A stretch of 64,000 nt of DNA. Origin: Symsagittifera roscoffensis (taxonomy: Eukaryota > Xenacoelomorpha > Acoela > Convolutidae). The translations under genes and the position numbers were made by a program. The notes under the pieces are model-generated. The model was not told where the DNA came from and did not search any database. It saw only the letters and a list, made by a program, of their open reading frames with translations. Location: positions 24,683,547 through 24,747,546 of the forward strand of contig NC_087067.1 of NCBI RefSeq assembly GCF_963678635.1, given 5' to 3'. Every line of letters begins with the position of its first letter. The stretch's first letter is position 1. This document shows, in pieces, positions 32,641-47,102 of the stretch.

Positions 32641-33370
32641 AAAATCGACAGAGAAACTATTTTCAGTCACCACTCAGAAATAAAACACAACTTCAAAACT
32701 CACACCAAAACTATAGAATTAGTACCCCTAAACATCAGAGACAAGTTATTCAGGTACAATCAAATGGAGAAATTCAAGCAGACCTTTTCGGTTTTGAAAA
32801 CACAGAGAAGTCAGAGTTACAACTAAATCACAACAATTGTGAATTAACAGATGATGAGATGGAAACAGAAAATGCGCTTTCAATAAAAAAGCTTCCCATT
32901 GAAAATGAATACGAAATACCAATTGATTCGACTTATTAACAAAACATTGAAAATTTTTATAGATTCGAAAAATCAGACAATACATAAAACATAACAGATT
33001 ACACCAAAAAAAAAACTTAGAGAAAGTTCAAGTACGAATAATTTATTTCAAAATAAAACTAATAAATTACAACCACCTAAAGAAAAAATTCGGACAATCC
33101 CACTTCTCTTAGAAAGTCCAAAAAGCAAAAATTTTCAATCAAAAGACCTTGAAATTGATTTTTAATAAACTCAGGAGCAGAATCAAATATTATAAATATT
33201 CCCACATTGATTGGAATACAAACTCTACATCCAAAATTGTTACCTTGAAAAACTTTAAGCAAGTTAGCTACAGCACAAGGATCAAGTCTAACAAACAATG
33301 GAAAAATTCAATTAATTCTCGTTCCCACTCAAACAAATGAACAAAATAAACTTTAAAAAAAAACTTCCAA

Positions 33371-36300
33371 ACAGATATAAAACAAAATATCGTTGAAATA
33401 CCCTTTACTACTTAATATATTACCACTAAAAATCCTAAACAGTAAATTACATATGAAGGATAAGTACACAAGAATGAAGAAATTATCACTCACATTCTTT
33501 CAAAGATTAAAAAAAACTCCATTTTTTTCCAAATTTTATCCTTTATACAACCAAGAACGAAAGCACTTGAAACCCTTATCAGGATATGTCTACAACTTCC
33601 CAATCACTCAAGTCCATCAGTACAACATAAGTCAAAATAAACAACAACTATAAACGTCCGGCCTTGAATTCAAATCAATCCATAAAGTTTTTCGAGTAAC
33701 ACTCTCATCAATCAAATACACAAAAAATACAATTTCGGATATAATTGCTTTGCACGTATACAATAGTTCTCTAGATAAAATAACGATACCCCTAGGACTT
33801 TTGGGAGATAGTGGAACCAATGCAACAAAATCTCCCACAGTAGAAACAGCATATATAGTAAATAACATCTTAAAATTATTAGATATATGTCAATCAACAA
33901 TCCTCAATGAAGAATTATCAATTATTAACCTAACTAGTGGTTCAAAACCAAATACAGATTACTTTACAGAAGCACCTTATTTTAGGCCAATATTCAAAAT
34001 TTCAAAATATACCACTGAACAGAAGAAATTTTATACTATGTTCAATTTCCAACACTCTCAAACCACACTACAAGAAATTGAACAATTAGCAGAACTACTA
34101 CTTAATTACCCGATGGCTTATGCTACATTGAAATTGATGTTGGAAAAGTAAATTCATCACTACACCTACCTTTAAAATCTGACGCAGTTTTCAAAAAACA
34201 ACGAGCAAGTAAAGTTCCATTTCCTTTACAAGATAAGTTCAATAGTTTACTAGACATATTAGATCAATATGAAATCATTTCCCCAGTAAATAAAGAAAAA
34301 CAACCAAAAAGAATTACATTCATAAGCCCCGTTATTATTTTAGCTAAAGGAGTATCATTAAAAGCTGTTTTAGACGCAAGATACCTCAATTCCCTCATTG
34401 ATGAATCTAAATTTAATTGGCCCATAGAATGAATTCAACTAATTCTAACTACATTAAATCGACAATACTTTACAACAGCTGACAGGAACAGCGCATTTAA
34501 TCAAATGCCACTAGACGAACAATCACGACGCTTAACACGTTTCGTTGTTGGAATTAACAACAAGAATTTATTCGACTTTTTTATGGATTTTCCATATAAA
34601 CAGCAGCTTTTTCAGCATTCATGAGTAAATTTTTTTGACCATTTACTCTCAGCAAAAATGTTATAACCTACTTAGACGATGTTTTCATGCCATCACAAAC
34701 AAAACACGAAATGCTTAAAGTATTGGAAAAAATATCACCAAATACTACCTAAGGAAAACATAAAAGCAGCCCCAGATTAATCACATTTTGTTCTTACCCG
34801 GGTTAAATTCCTAGGACATCTTTTCGAAGGATAAACAATCACTCCATTAAAATCTCACATGGACACAAACATAGAACTTCAGTTTTTCTTGGAATGCTAA
34901 TTTTTTTTAAAAATAAATATGCCTATGAAATTTAATTCTACTTAAAACCTTTTTATAAAACTCTCAGAAAACAAAATTAATTTGTTTTCTGAGAATATTA
35001 CAAAATATTTTAAAATATAATTGAACTTTATAGGCATATTTATTTTAAAAAAATTAGCGTTCCAAGAAAAACTTGGGTTTTTTGTTTGATGGAGGTTTGA
35101 ACACCAAAAAAGATTTAGAAGAATTGAAAACACTTCTCACTGAACAAATATCAAACACGGTGCCAGTTCCAGATCAACCAATTTATGCCATGTGCGACAC
35201 CTCAAACTTTGGAATTGGCACAGCATTATTACAATACCACAACGAAACAAACAAAATGAATCTTATCTCAGCAAAATCAAGACTACTTACACCAGCCGAA
35301 CTAAGAATTTCTACTTTTATGAGAGAATGTACAGCTATAATATATACTCTCACAGAATATGAATTTTTAAAACTTGGATCAAAACCATCCAACAATTCTA
35401 TTTACAGATCACTAACCTATAAACTTCCTATTTACAGAAAAATTAAATCCAATTCATAAAGTTCATAGATTTCAACTAAATCTTATGAAATTCCCAAACC
35501 TACATATAATATGGACTGCAGGAAAAAATCTTGCATTACCAGATACACTCAGTCGAAATACACCACCTGAATTGTTAACAAGAAAAACGACGGTAGAAGT
35601 ACTGCAAAAAATAAAGTTTTTCCTTCCAAAAGACGAAACAGCACCACAATTAGTATGTAAATATGCAGTAAAAACCGACATTGATAAGGCACAAAAAATA
35701 ACTTTCAAGATTTTCCAATATATCAAGGTTGCCAAAATAAGTATTACGAAGTAGGCTTGTTAGGCAACTCTACATTCAAACCGATACCATATTCATCTTG
35801 GTTCAAGAACAAACCCAACAAAAACCACTTAAGCACAAAATGTATAGGACAGACCTATTTCTCTTAGACAAAGAAAACTTAACTGATAACGTAAGTTTAA
35901 CAGAAAACCCAGATTTAGACTCAAAATAGACTTTAATTCAAGTTTTTATTCTACACGACACTCTAGATAGTATACCTCTCTCAAAAACATAAATTGGAAA
36001 TGTTTTTCTACCAGCCTCAGAAAAAATGACACTGGAACTACTACAGAAATATCAAAACCTTTGCCCAGTCATTAGATAACTTCAATCTTGGCGTACATAC
36101 AAAACAAAACCCGTAAAGGCAGATATCACAGCTCTAGGAAACAAAAAACTTCTTATATACTTCAGAAAATCTAATAACACATCCATAAATGAGAACACCG
36201 ATATTTTGGAGCACCAAACATCTGAATTAAGAGTACCCTGTCTATAATTGGGTAGAATACTCCTAGCATTTAACATTTCGCACTCCTTAAATACCAAAGG

Positions 36301-38245
36301 ACATGCAGGATCAGAAAAACATAAACAAATTTTATCCAAACATTTTATTTTCCGAATGCACCAATTTGGATTAAAGTCCTATAAAACGATTGCATAACAT
36401 GCCAATTAAATAAACCATACCCACATCAGAAACAAAAAAAAGAATATCTAAAAAATTACAATCAACCGGAAAGGGATCATTTCAGATTATTGACAAACCC
36501 ATTGATGTAACATACAGACTTATTGATTCAAATGAAAAACAAAAAGTTCAACGACGAAACAATCATTTACCACATTACCCAAAAGAACACGCTCTTTGCG
36601 AACTAACTTAAATATACTTCTTTACACGACTAAAAGTTGTCCACGACAACTCAGATGATAATCATCAACAAAATCAAGATATAATTTGTTCAACACAATT
36701 ATTAGAACAAAAAAAAATGAAAATAACCCACCAAAATCTCAAGATATAAGCAATAAAATATACCTCAAAAACAAAAGAAAAATCGAAAATTAGAAAAAAA
36801 TTTAGCACAAGAAACAAAAGAAAAATCTCAACAACGACAATCATCACGACTCCGAATTCAAGCACGGAAAGATTACAAAACTTTCATCCTTCAATCTAAA
36901 ATATTACAGAAAAATGAAATTTAGAAATCCCTTTCAAATTAATTAATCATTTTAAAAGTTTTAATTATCGCAAACTTTTCTTCTCTTTTTCATATTTTCT
37001 GCTAACAGTCTTGCCAATAAGAATCTACTGATACATTGCGTCATTCTGACAACACTTCATTAGCCGACACATTGCTCACTTCAAACACATATGAACACGC
37101 TTTTATATGACAACTTAAATAAGCAAAATCTAACTGTCACAACCCTCCACTATCAACCAGCACAAAAATCAACAATTTTGGCTCAATTTACACTCCACAT
37201 TTCTCCCAAGGAAAAAAAATATTAAATAAGCCTATAGAAAAACACGACATGATCATTTAGCCTAGGTTAGATATATCTCCTGAATACCCCCAATCATTCA
37301 ATAGTTAAAAACAAAACTAGGAAGCTCATTCCTAGACCTTCAGAGTTGCCCTCACCAGAAACTGCCCATATCTAACCCACTTGTCAAAAATTAATAAACA
37401 ATCCGACCACACTCATTTTTTGATTCGGAAATAAAAAAATAAGCCGACGGAGCGAATCATTTCTCAAATGCTTCTCTCTCAATTAGTTCGACTTCTCGAG
37501 ACACAAACTTCAAAAGTTTTTTCCTTTTTCACAACTTTTTTTCAACTCAGCATATATTGAAATCGAAGACATCTTTGAAATAATCCTCCTCCTCCTCATA
37601 ATTTGTTTGCAGTTTTTTCGTAATTTTTCATTCCCTCGCAAACGCCTACCTCAACTTCTCAAAAGTCTTTGACCACCTCCTCAGGTACGATATTTCAACA
37701 ACTATCTAAATGATAAGACTTTTATTCAACAGAAAAGACATCCTTCTTCGTGTACTAATATTTGTCACCTTTCAAGTTTCCCTAATTTTGACAATATGTA
37801 AATGTAAAAAAAAGGCAATAATCACTTTTGCACTAGCAACAATCCTCCTAATCATTTTTTAGAAGAATCTTATGAACAATATAGATTTTATTCATAAAAA
37901 AAAAAATAATTCAAACAGTTCAATTTTGCTAATCAACAACCAAAACAACAATCTCCACCGACTACGACATCTCAGGAATTTCCAACAACACCAACTTCTA
38001 GTCAATTAAATCAACCCCAATAATGAACACGCATTTCACTTCAAGAAATTCCCTATACAATTGAAGAAAGACACGCGTTACTATCAGAATCTTTATTACC
38101 CGTAGTTCGACATGCGCCTCTAAACGAACCGCAATACGAACCAACATACAATATCTAACCTTCTCTCCAACAAGACCTTTACAAAACCAGACATACTAGT
38201 CAAAACCAAAACCAAACATCTACAATATTAGACAAATAATCCATC
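33371..38245 (+). repeat. Direct duplication copy A of the relic's pol-env segment
   Basis: The start (ACAGATATAAAACAAAATAT) and the following 4.87 kb are repeated from 38246. Copy A holds one RT segment (34150-34720), one RNase H segment (35073-35460), the integrase N-terminal remnant (about 36250-36400), the pol end (about 36470-36900) and env-like text. Both copies lack a recognisable integrase core, so that loss preceded the duplication. Confidence 0.8.
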
Positions 38246-41200
38246 ACAGATATAAAACAAAATATCGTTCGAATACCATTTACTACTTAATATATTACCA
38301 CTAAAAATCCTAAACAGAAAATTACATATGAAGTATAAATACACAAGAAAGAACAACACATCACTCACATTCTTTCGAAGATTAAAAAAAACTCCATTTT
38401 TTCCAAATTTTATCCTTATTACGACCAAGAACGAAAGCACTTGAAACCCTTATCAGGATATGTATACAACTTCTCAATCAGTCAAGTCCATCAGTACAAC
38501 ATAAGTCAAAATAAACAACAACTATATATATGTCCGGCCTTGAATTCAAATCAATCCATAAAAATTTTCGAGTAACACTCTCATCAATCAAATACACAAA
38601 AAAATACAATTTCGGATATAATTTCTTTGCACGTATACAATAGTTCACTAGATAAAATAACGATACCCCTAGGACTTTTGGGAGATAGTAGAACCAATGC
38701 AACAAACTCTCCCACAGTAGAAACAGCATATATAGTAAATAACATCTTAAATTTATTAGATATATGTCAATCAACAATCCTCAATGAAGAATTATCAATT
38801 ATTAACCTAACTAGTGGTTCAAAACCAAATACAGACTACCTTACAGAAGCACCTTATTTTAGGCCAACCTTCAAAATTTCAAAATATACCACTGAACAGA
38901 AGAAATTTTATACTATGTTCAATTTCCAACACTCTCAAACCACACTACAAGAAATTGAACAATTAGCGGAACTACTACTTAATTACCCGATGGCTTATGC
39001 TACATTGAAATTGATGTTGGAAAAGTAAATTCATCACTACACCTACCTTTGAAATCTGACGCAGTTTTCAAAAAACAACGAGCAAGTAAAGTTCCATTTC
39101 ACTTACAAGATAAGTTCAATAGTTCACTAGACATATTAGAACAATATGAAATCATTTCCCCAGTAAATAAAGAAAAACAACCAAAAAGAGTTACATTCAT
39201 AAGCCCCGTTATTATTTTAGCTAAAGGAGAAGCATTAAAAATTGCTTTAGACGCAAGATACCTCACTTCCCTCATTGATGAACCTAAATGTAATTGGCCC
39301 ATAGAATGAATTCAGCTAATTCTAACTACATTAAATGGACAATACTTTACAACAATTGACAGGAACAGCGCATTTATTCAAATGCCTCTAGACGAACAAT
39401 AACGACGCTTAACACGATTCGTTGTTGGAATAAACAATAAGAACTTATTCGACTTTTTTATGGATTTTCCATAGTACCAGCAGCTTTTTCAGCAGTCATG
39501 AGTCAATTTTTTTGACCATTTATTCTCAGCAAAAATATTATAACCTACTTAGACGATGTTTTCATGCAATCACAAACAAAACAAGAAATGTTTAAAGTAT
39601 TGGAAAAAATATCACCAAATACTACCTAATCACTCACTATCACCAAATACAATCACTCCATTATCAACAAATACAAAAATATCACCAAACACAATCACTC
39701 CATTAAAATCTCACATGGACACACACAAACATAGAACTTCAGTTTTTCTTGGAATGCTATTTTTTAAAAATGAATATGCCTATGAAATTCAATTCTACTT
39801 AAAACGTTTTTATAAAACTCTCAGAAAACAAAATTATTTTGTTGTCTGAGAATATTACAAAATATTTTAAAATAGAATTGAACTTTATAGGCATAATTAT
39901 TTTTAAAAAAAAGCGTTCCAAGAAAAACTTGGTTTTTTTTTGTTTGATGGAGGTTTGAACACCAAAAAAGATTTAGAAGAATTGAAAACACTTCTCACTG
40001 AACAAAGATCAAACACGGTGCCAGTTCCCGATCAACCATTTTATGCCATATGCGACGCCTCAAACTTTGGAATTGGCACAGCATTATTACAATACCACAA
40101 CGGAAAAAACAAAATGAATCTTATCTCAGCAAAACCAAGACTACTTACACTAGCCGAAATTAGAATTTCTACTTTTATGAGAGAATGTACAGCTATAATA
40201 TATACTCTCACAGAACATGAATTTTTAAAACTTGGATCAAAACATCTAACAATTCTATTTACATATCATTAACCTATAAAAAATTCCTATTTACAGAAAA
40301 AATAAATCCAAACCATAAAGTTCATAGATTTCAACTAAATCTTATGAAATTCCCAAACCTACATATAATATGGACTGCAGGAAAAAATCTTGCATTACCA
40401 GATACACTCAGTCGAAATACACCACCTGAATTGATAACAAGAAAACAACGGTAGAAGTACTACAAAACATAAAATTTTTCCTTGCAAAAGACGAAACATC
40501 ATCACAATTAGAATGTAAAAATGCAATAAAAACCGATTTTGATAATGCACAAATAAATAATTTACACCATTTTCCACTATATCAAGATTGCCAGAATAGT
40601 TATTACGAAGTAGGCTTGTTAGGCAACTCTACATTGAAACCGATACCATATTCATCACGGTTCAAGAACAATACACAACAAAAACCACCTAAGCAAAAAA
40701 TGTATAGAACAAACCTACTTCCCTTAGTAGACAAAGAAAACTTAACTGAAAACGTAAATTTAACAGAAACCCCAGATTTAGACTCAAAACAGACAATAAA
40801 TCAAGTTTTTAACCTACACAAACCTTTAGATAGTTTTTGGAAGTATCTTGGAATGCTAATTTTTTAAAATAAATATGCCTATAAAACTCAATTATACTTA
40901 AAAACAATTTATATATTTCTTAGACAACAAAATAATTTTGAATGGACGACAGAACACCAAAAAGATTTGAAGAAACAAAAACACTTCTCACTGAAGAATT
41001 ATCAAGCACGTTGCCAATTCCAGATCAACCATTTTATGCCATGCGCGACTCCTCAAACTTTGGAATTGGCACATCATTTTTTACAATACCACAACGGAAC
41101 AAACAAAATGAATCTTATCTCAGCAAAGTCAAGACTAATTACACAAGCCAGACTTAGAATATCTTCTTTTAAGAGAGAATGTACAGCTATAATATAAACT

Positions 41201-44200
41201 CTCACAGAATATGAATTTTTAATACTTGGATCAAAATATCTAACAATTCTATCTTAAAAAATATCAAACACGTTGCCAGTTCTAGATCAACCAGTTTATG
41301 CCATGTGCGACGCCTCAAACTTTGGAATTGGCACAGCTTTATTATAATCACACAACGGAACAAACAAACAGAATCTTATCTCAGCCAAATTTAGAATCTA
41401 TACTTTTACGAGAGAATGTACACCTATAATGTATACTCTCAGAGAATATGAATTTTTTCATACTTGGATCAAAATATCTAACAATTCTATTTACAGAAAA
41501 AATAAATCCAAACCATAAAGTTTTTAGATTTCAACTAAATCTTATGAAATTCCCAAACCTACATATAGTCTGGACTGCAGGAAAAAATCTTGCATTACCA
41601 GATACACTCAGTCGAAATACACCACCTGAATTGATAACAAGAAAACGACGGTAGAAGTACTGCAAAACATGAAGTTTTTCCTTGCAACAGACGAAACATC
41701 ACCACAATTAGAATGTAAAAATGCAGTAAAAACTGATTTTGATAATGCACGAAAAAATAAATTACAACATTTTCTACTATATCAAGATTGCCAGAATAGT
41801 TATTACGAAGTAGGATTGTTAGGCAACTCTACATTCAAACCGATACCATATTCAACATGGTTCAAGAGCAATACACAACAAAAACCCCTTAAGCAAAAAA
41901 CGTATAGAACAAACCTACTTCCCTCAGTAGACAAAGAAAACTTAATTGATAACGTAAATTTAACAGAATCCCCAGATTTAGACTCAAAACAGACAATAAA
42001 TCAAGTTTTTAATCTACACGAACCCTTAGATAGTTTTTTTTGGAATGCTAATTATTTAAAATAATTATGATTATAAAATTCAGTTATATTTAAAATCCTT
42101 TCATATATTTCTCAGACAACAAAATAATTTTGAATGGACGACAGAACACCAAAAAAGATTTGAAGAAATAAAAACACTTGTCACTGAACAAATATCAAAC
42201 ACGTTGCCAATTCCAGATCAACCATTTTATGCCATGTGCGACGCCTCAAACTTTGGAATTGGCACAGCATTATTACAATACCACAACGGAACAAACAAAA
42301 TGAATCTTATCTCAGCAAAACCAAGACTACTTACACCAGCCAAACTAAGAATTTCTACTTTTATGAGAGAATGTACAGCTATAACATATACTCTCACAGA
42401 ACATGAATTTTTAAAACTTGGATCAAAATATCTAAGAATTCTATCTTAAAAATTATCAAGCACGTTGCCAATTCCAGATCAACCATTTTATGCCATGCGC
42501 GACGCCTCAAACTTTAGAATTGGCACATCACTTTTACAATACTACAACGGAACAAACAAAACGAATCTTATCTCAGCAAAGTCAAGACTAATTACAAAAG
42601 CCAGACTTAGAATCTCTTCTTTTAAGAGAGAATGTACAGCTATAATATAAACTCTCACAGAATATGAATTTTTAATACTTGGATCAAAATATCTAACAAT
42701 TCTATCTTAAAAAATATCAAACACGTTGCCAGTTCTAGATCAACCAGTTTATGCCATGTGCGACGCCTCAAACTTTGGAATTGGCACATCTTTATTACAA
42801 TCACACAACGGAACAAACAAACTGAATCTTATCTCAGCCAAATTTAGAATCTATACTTTTATGAGAGAATGTACAGCTATAATGTATACTCTCAGAGAAT
42901 ATGAATTTTTTCATACTTGGATCAAAATATCTAACAATCCTATTTACAGAAAAAATAAATCCAAACCATAAAATTTTAGATTTCAACTAAATTTAATGAA
43001 ATTCCCAAACCTACATATAGTCTGGACTGCAGGAAAAAATCTTGCATTACCAGATACACTCAGTCGAAATACACCACCTGAATTGATAACAAGAAAACGA
43101 CGGTATAAGTTCTGCAAAACATAAAGTTTTTCCTTGCAACAGACGAAACATCACCACAATTAGAATGTAAAAATGCAGTAAAAACTGATTTTGATAATGC
43201 ACGAAAAAATAAATTACAACTTTTTCTACTATATCAAGATTGCCAGAATAGTTATTACGAAGTAGAATTGTTAGGCAACTCTACATTCAAACCGATACCA
43301 TATTCAACATGGTTCAAGAGCAAAACACAACAAAAAACACTTAAGCAAAAAACGTATAGAACAAACTTCCCTCAGTAGACAAAGAAAACTCAACTGATAA
43401 CGTAAATTTAACAGAACCCCCAGATTTAGACTCAAAACAGACAATAAATCAAGTTTTTAATCTACACGAAGCTTTAGATAGTTTTTCTTGGAATGCTAAT
43501 TATTTAAAATAGTTATGATTATAAAATTCAATTATACTTAAAATCCTTTTATATATTTCTCAGACAACAAAATAATTTTGAATGGACGACAGAACACCAA
43601 AAAAGATTTGAAGAAATAAAAACACTTGTCACTGAACAAAATCAAACACGTTGCAAATTTCAGATCAACCATTTTATGCCATGTGCGACGCCTCAAACTT
43701 TGGAATTGGCACAGCATTTTTACAATACCACAACGGAACAAACAAAATGAATCTTATCTCAGCAAAGTCAAGACTACTTACACAAGCCAAACTTAGAATC
43801 TCTACTTTTATGAGAGAGTGTAATGCTATAATATATACTCTCAGATAATAAGAATTTTTTCATACGTGGATCAAAATATCAAACAGTTCTATTTACAGAT
43901 CATAAACCCATAAATTTCCTATTTACAGAAAAAATAAATCCAAACCATAAAGTTTTTAGATTTCAACTAAATCTTATGAAATTCCCAAACCTACATATAG
44001 TCTGGACTGCAGGAAAAATTCTTGCATTACCAGATACACTCAGTCGAAATACACCACCTGAATTGATAACAAGAAAACGACGGTAGAAGTACTGCAAAAC
44101 ATAAAGTTTTTCCTTGCAAAAGACGAAACATCACCACAATTAGAATGTAAAAATGCAGTAAAAACTGGTTTTGATAATGCACAAAAAAATAAATTACAAC

Positions 44201-47102
44201 ATTTTTCCAAATATCAAGGTTGCCAAAATAAGTATTACGAAGTAGGCTTGTTAGGCAACTCTACATTCAAACCGACACCATATTCATCTTGGTTCAAGAA
44301 CAATACCCAACAAAAACCACTTAAGCACAAAATGTATGGGACAGACCTTTGGACAGATTTTTTTGTTTGATGGAGGTTTGAACACCAAAAAAGATTTAGA
44401 AGAATTGAAAACACTACTCACTGAAGAAATATCAAGCACGTTGCCAATTCCAGATCAACCATTTTATGCCATGAGCGACGCCTCAAACTTTGGAATTGGC
44501 ACATCATTTTTACAATATCATAACGGAACAAACAAAATGAATCTTATCTCAGCAAAGTCAAGACTAATTACACAAGCCAGACTTAGAATCTCTTCTTTTA
44601 AGAGAGAATGTACAGCTATAATATAAACTCTCACAGAATATGAATTTTTCATACTTGGATCAAATATCTAACAATTCTATTTATCAAACCCATAAATTTC
44701 CTATTTACAGAAAAAATAAATCCAAACCACAAAGTTTATAGATTTCAAGTAACTCTCATAAAACTCCCCAAACTTATATTTGTCTGGACTGCAGTAACAA
44801 ATCTTGCGTTACCAGATACACTCGAAAAACACCACCTGAATTTCCTATTTACAGAAAAAATAAATCCAAACCATAAGTTTTATAGATTTCAAGTAAATTT
44901 CATGAAACTCCCCGATCTTACATTTGTCTGGACTGCATTTGTCTGCAGGAGCTCTAGGAAACAAAACACTTCTTATATACTTCAGAAAATTTAATAACAC
45001 ATCCATAAATGAGAACACCGATATTTTGGAGCACCAAACATCTGAAATAAGAGTACCCTGTCTATCATTAGGTAGGATACTCTTAGCATTTCACATTTCG
45101 CATCCATAAATACCAAAGGACATGCAGGATCAGAATAACATAAACAAATTTTATCCAAACATTTTATTTTCCGAATGCACCAATTTAGATTAAAGTCTTT
45201 TATAACGATTGCATAACATGCCAATTAAATAAACCATACCCACATCAGAAACAAAAAAAAGATTATCTAAAAAATTACAATCAACCGAAAAGGGATCATT
45301 TCAGATTATTGACAAACCCATTGATGTAACATACAGACTTATTGATTCAAATGAAAAAGAAAAAGTTCAACGACGAAACAATCTTTTACCACATTACCCA
45401 AAAGAACACGTTCTTTGCGAACTAACTTAAATATACTTCTTTACACGACTAAAAGTTGTCCACGACAACTCAGATGATAATCATCAACAAAATCAAGATA
45501 TAATTTGTTCAACACATTTATTAGAACAAAAAATATTGAAAATAACCAACCAAAATCTCAAGATATAAGCGATAAAAAAACCTCAAAAACAAAAGAAAAC
45601 TTGAAAACTAGAAAACAAACTTAGCACAAGAAACAAAAGAAAAATCTAAACAGCGACAATCATCACGACTCCGAATTCAAGCACGGAAATAATACAAAAC
45701 TTTCATCCTTCAATCTAAAATATTACAGAAAGTTGAATTTCAGAAAACCCTTTCAAATTAATTAATCATTTTAAACGTTTTAATTATCGCAAACTTTTCT
45801 TCTCTTTTTCATATTTTCTGCTAACAGTTTTGCCAATAAGAATCTACTTATACATCGCTTCATTCTGACAACACTTCATTAGCCGACACATTGCACACTT
45901 CAAACACATATGAAACTATAATTTAAAGACCTCGAGGTCAAAAATAAGCCACACGCTTTAATTTGACAACTCAAATCAGCAAAATCTAACTGTCACGACC
46001 CTCCACTATCAACCAGCACAAAAATCAACAATTTTGGCTCAATTTACACACCACATTTCTCCCAAGGAAAAAAGATATTGAATCAGCCTACAGAAAAACA
46101 CGACATGATCATTTAGCCTAAAGTAGATATATCTCCTGAATACCCCCAATCATCCAATAGTTAAAAACAAAACTAGGAAGCTCATTCCTAGACCTTCAGA
46201 CTTGCCCTCACCAGAAATTGCCCATATCCAACCCACCTGTCAAAAATTAATAAACAATCCGACCACACTCATTTTTTGACTCGGAAATAAAAAAATAATT
46301 CGACGGAACGAATCATTTCTCAAATGCTTCTCTCTCAATTAGTTCGACTTCTCGAGACAAAAATTTCAAAATTTTTTTTCTTTTTCACAATCTTTTTTCA
46401 ACTCAGCATATACTGAAATCGTAGACATCTTTGAAATAATCCTCCTCCTCCTCATAATTTTTTTGCAATTTTTTTCGTAATTTTTCATGCCCACGCAAAC
46501 GCCTACCTCAACTTCTCAAAAGTCTTTGACCACCTCCTCAGGTACGATATTTCAACAACTATCTAAATGATAAGACTTTTATTCAACAGAAAAGACATCC
46601 TTCTTCGTGTACTAATATTTGTCACCTTTCAAGATTCCCTAATTTTGACAATATGTAAATGTATAAAAAAGGCAATAATTGCTTTTGCACTAGCAACAAT
46701 CCTCCTAATCATTTTTTAGAAGAATCTTATGAACAATATAGATTTTATTCATAAAAAAAAAATAATTCAAACAGTTCAAATTTGCTTATCAACAACCAAA
46801 ACAACAATCTCCACCGACTACGACTTCTCAGGAACTTCCAACAACACCAACTTCTAGTCATTTAAATCAACCCCAATAATCAACACGCACTTCACTTCAA
46901 GAAATTCCCTATACAATTGAAGAAAGACACGCGTTACTATCAGAATCTTTATTACCCGTAGTTCGACATGCGCCTCTAAGCGAACCGCAATACGAACCAA
47001 CAAACAATATCTAACCTTCTCTCCAACAAGACCTTAACAAAACCAGACATCGTAGTCAAAACCAAAACCAAACATCTACAATATATAGACAAAAAATCCA
47101 TC
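38246..47102 (+). repeat. Direct duplication copy B, expanded by RNase H amplification
   Basis: It begins like copy A and ends at about 47102 with the same AAACATCTACAATAT text. It is 8.86 kb rather than 4.87 kb because the segment from the end of RT through RNase H is repeated several times (about 40860-44940). Confidence 0.8.
39940..44940 (+). repeat. Tandem amplification of the RNase H segment (eight copies here, nine with copy A)
   Basis: RNase H text (DQPFYAMCDASNFGIGTALL-like) recurs at about 40020, 41020, 41275, 42200, 42465, 42725, 43655 and 44445, besides 35160 in copy A. Longer units of 0.8-1.45 kb end with the same words, GATAGTTTTT then TTGGAATGCTAATT, after which the RT-RNase H connection text starts again. 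This points to repeated unequal exchange at one short homology. All copies are fossils. Confidence 0.85.
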
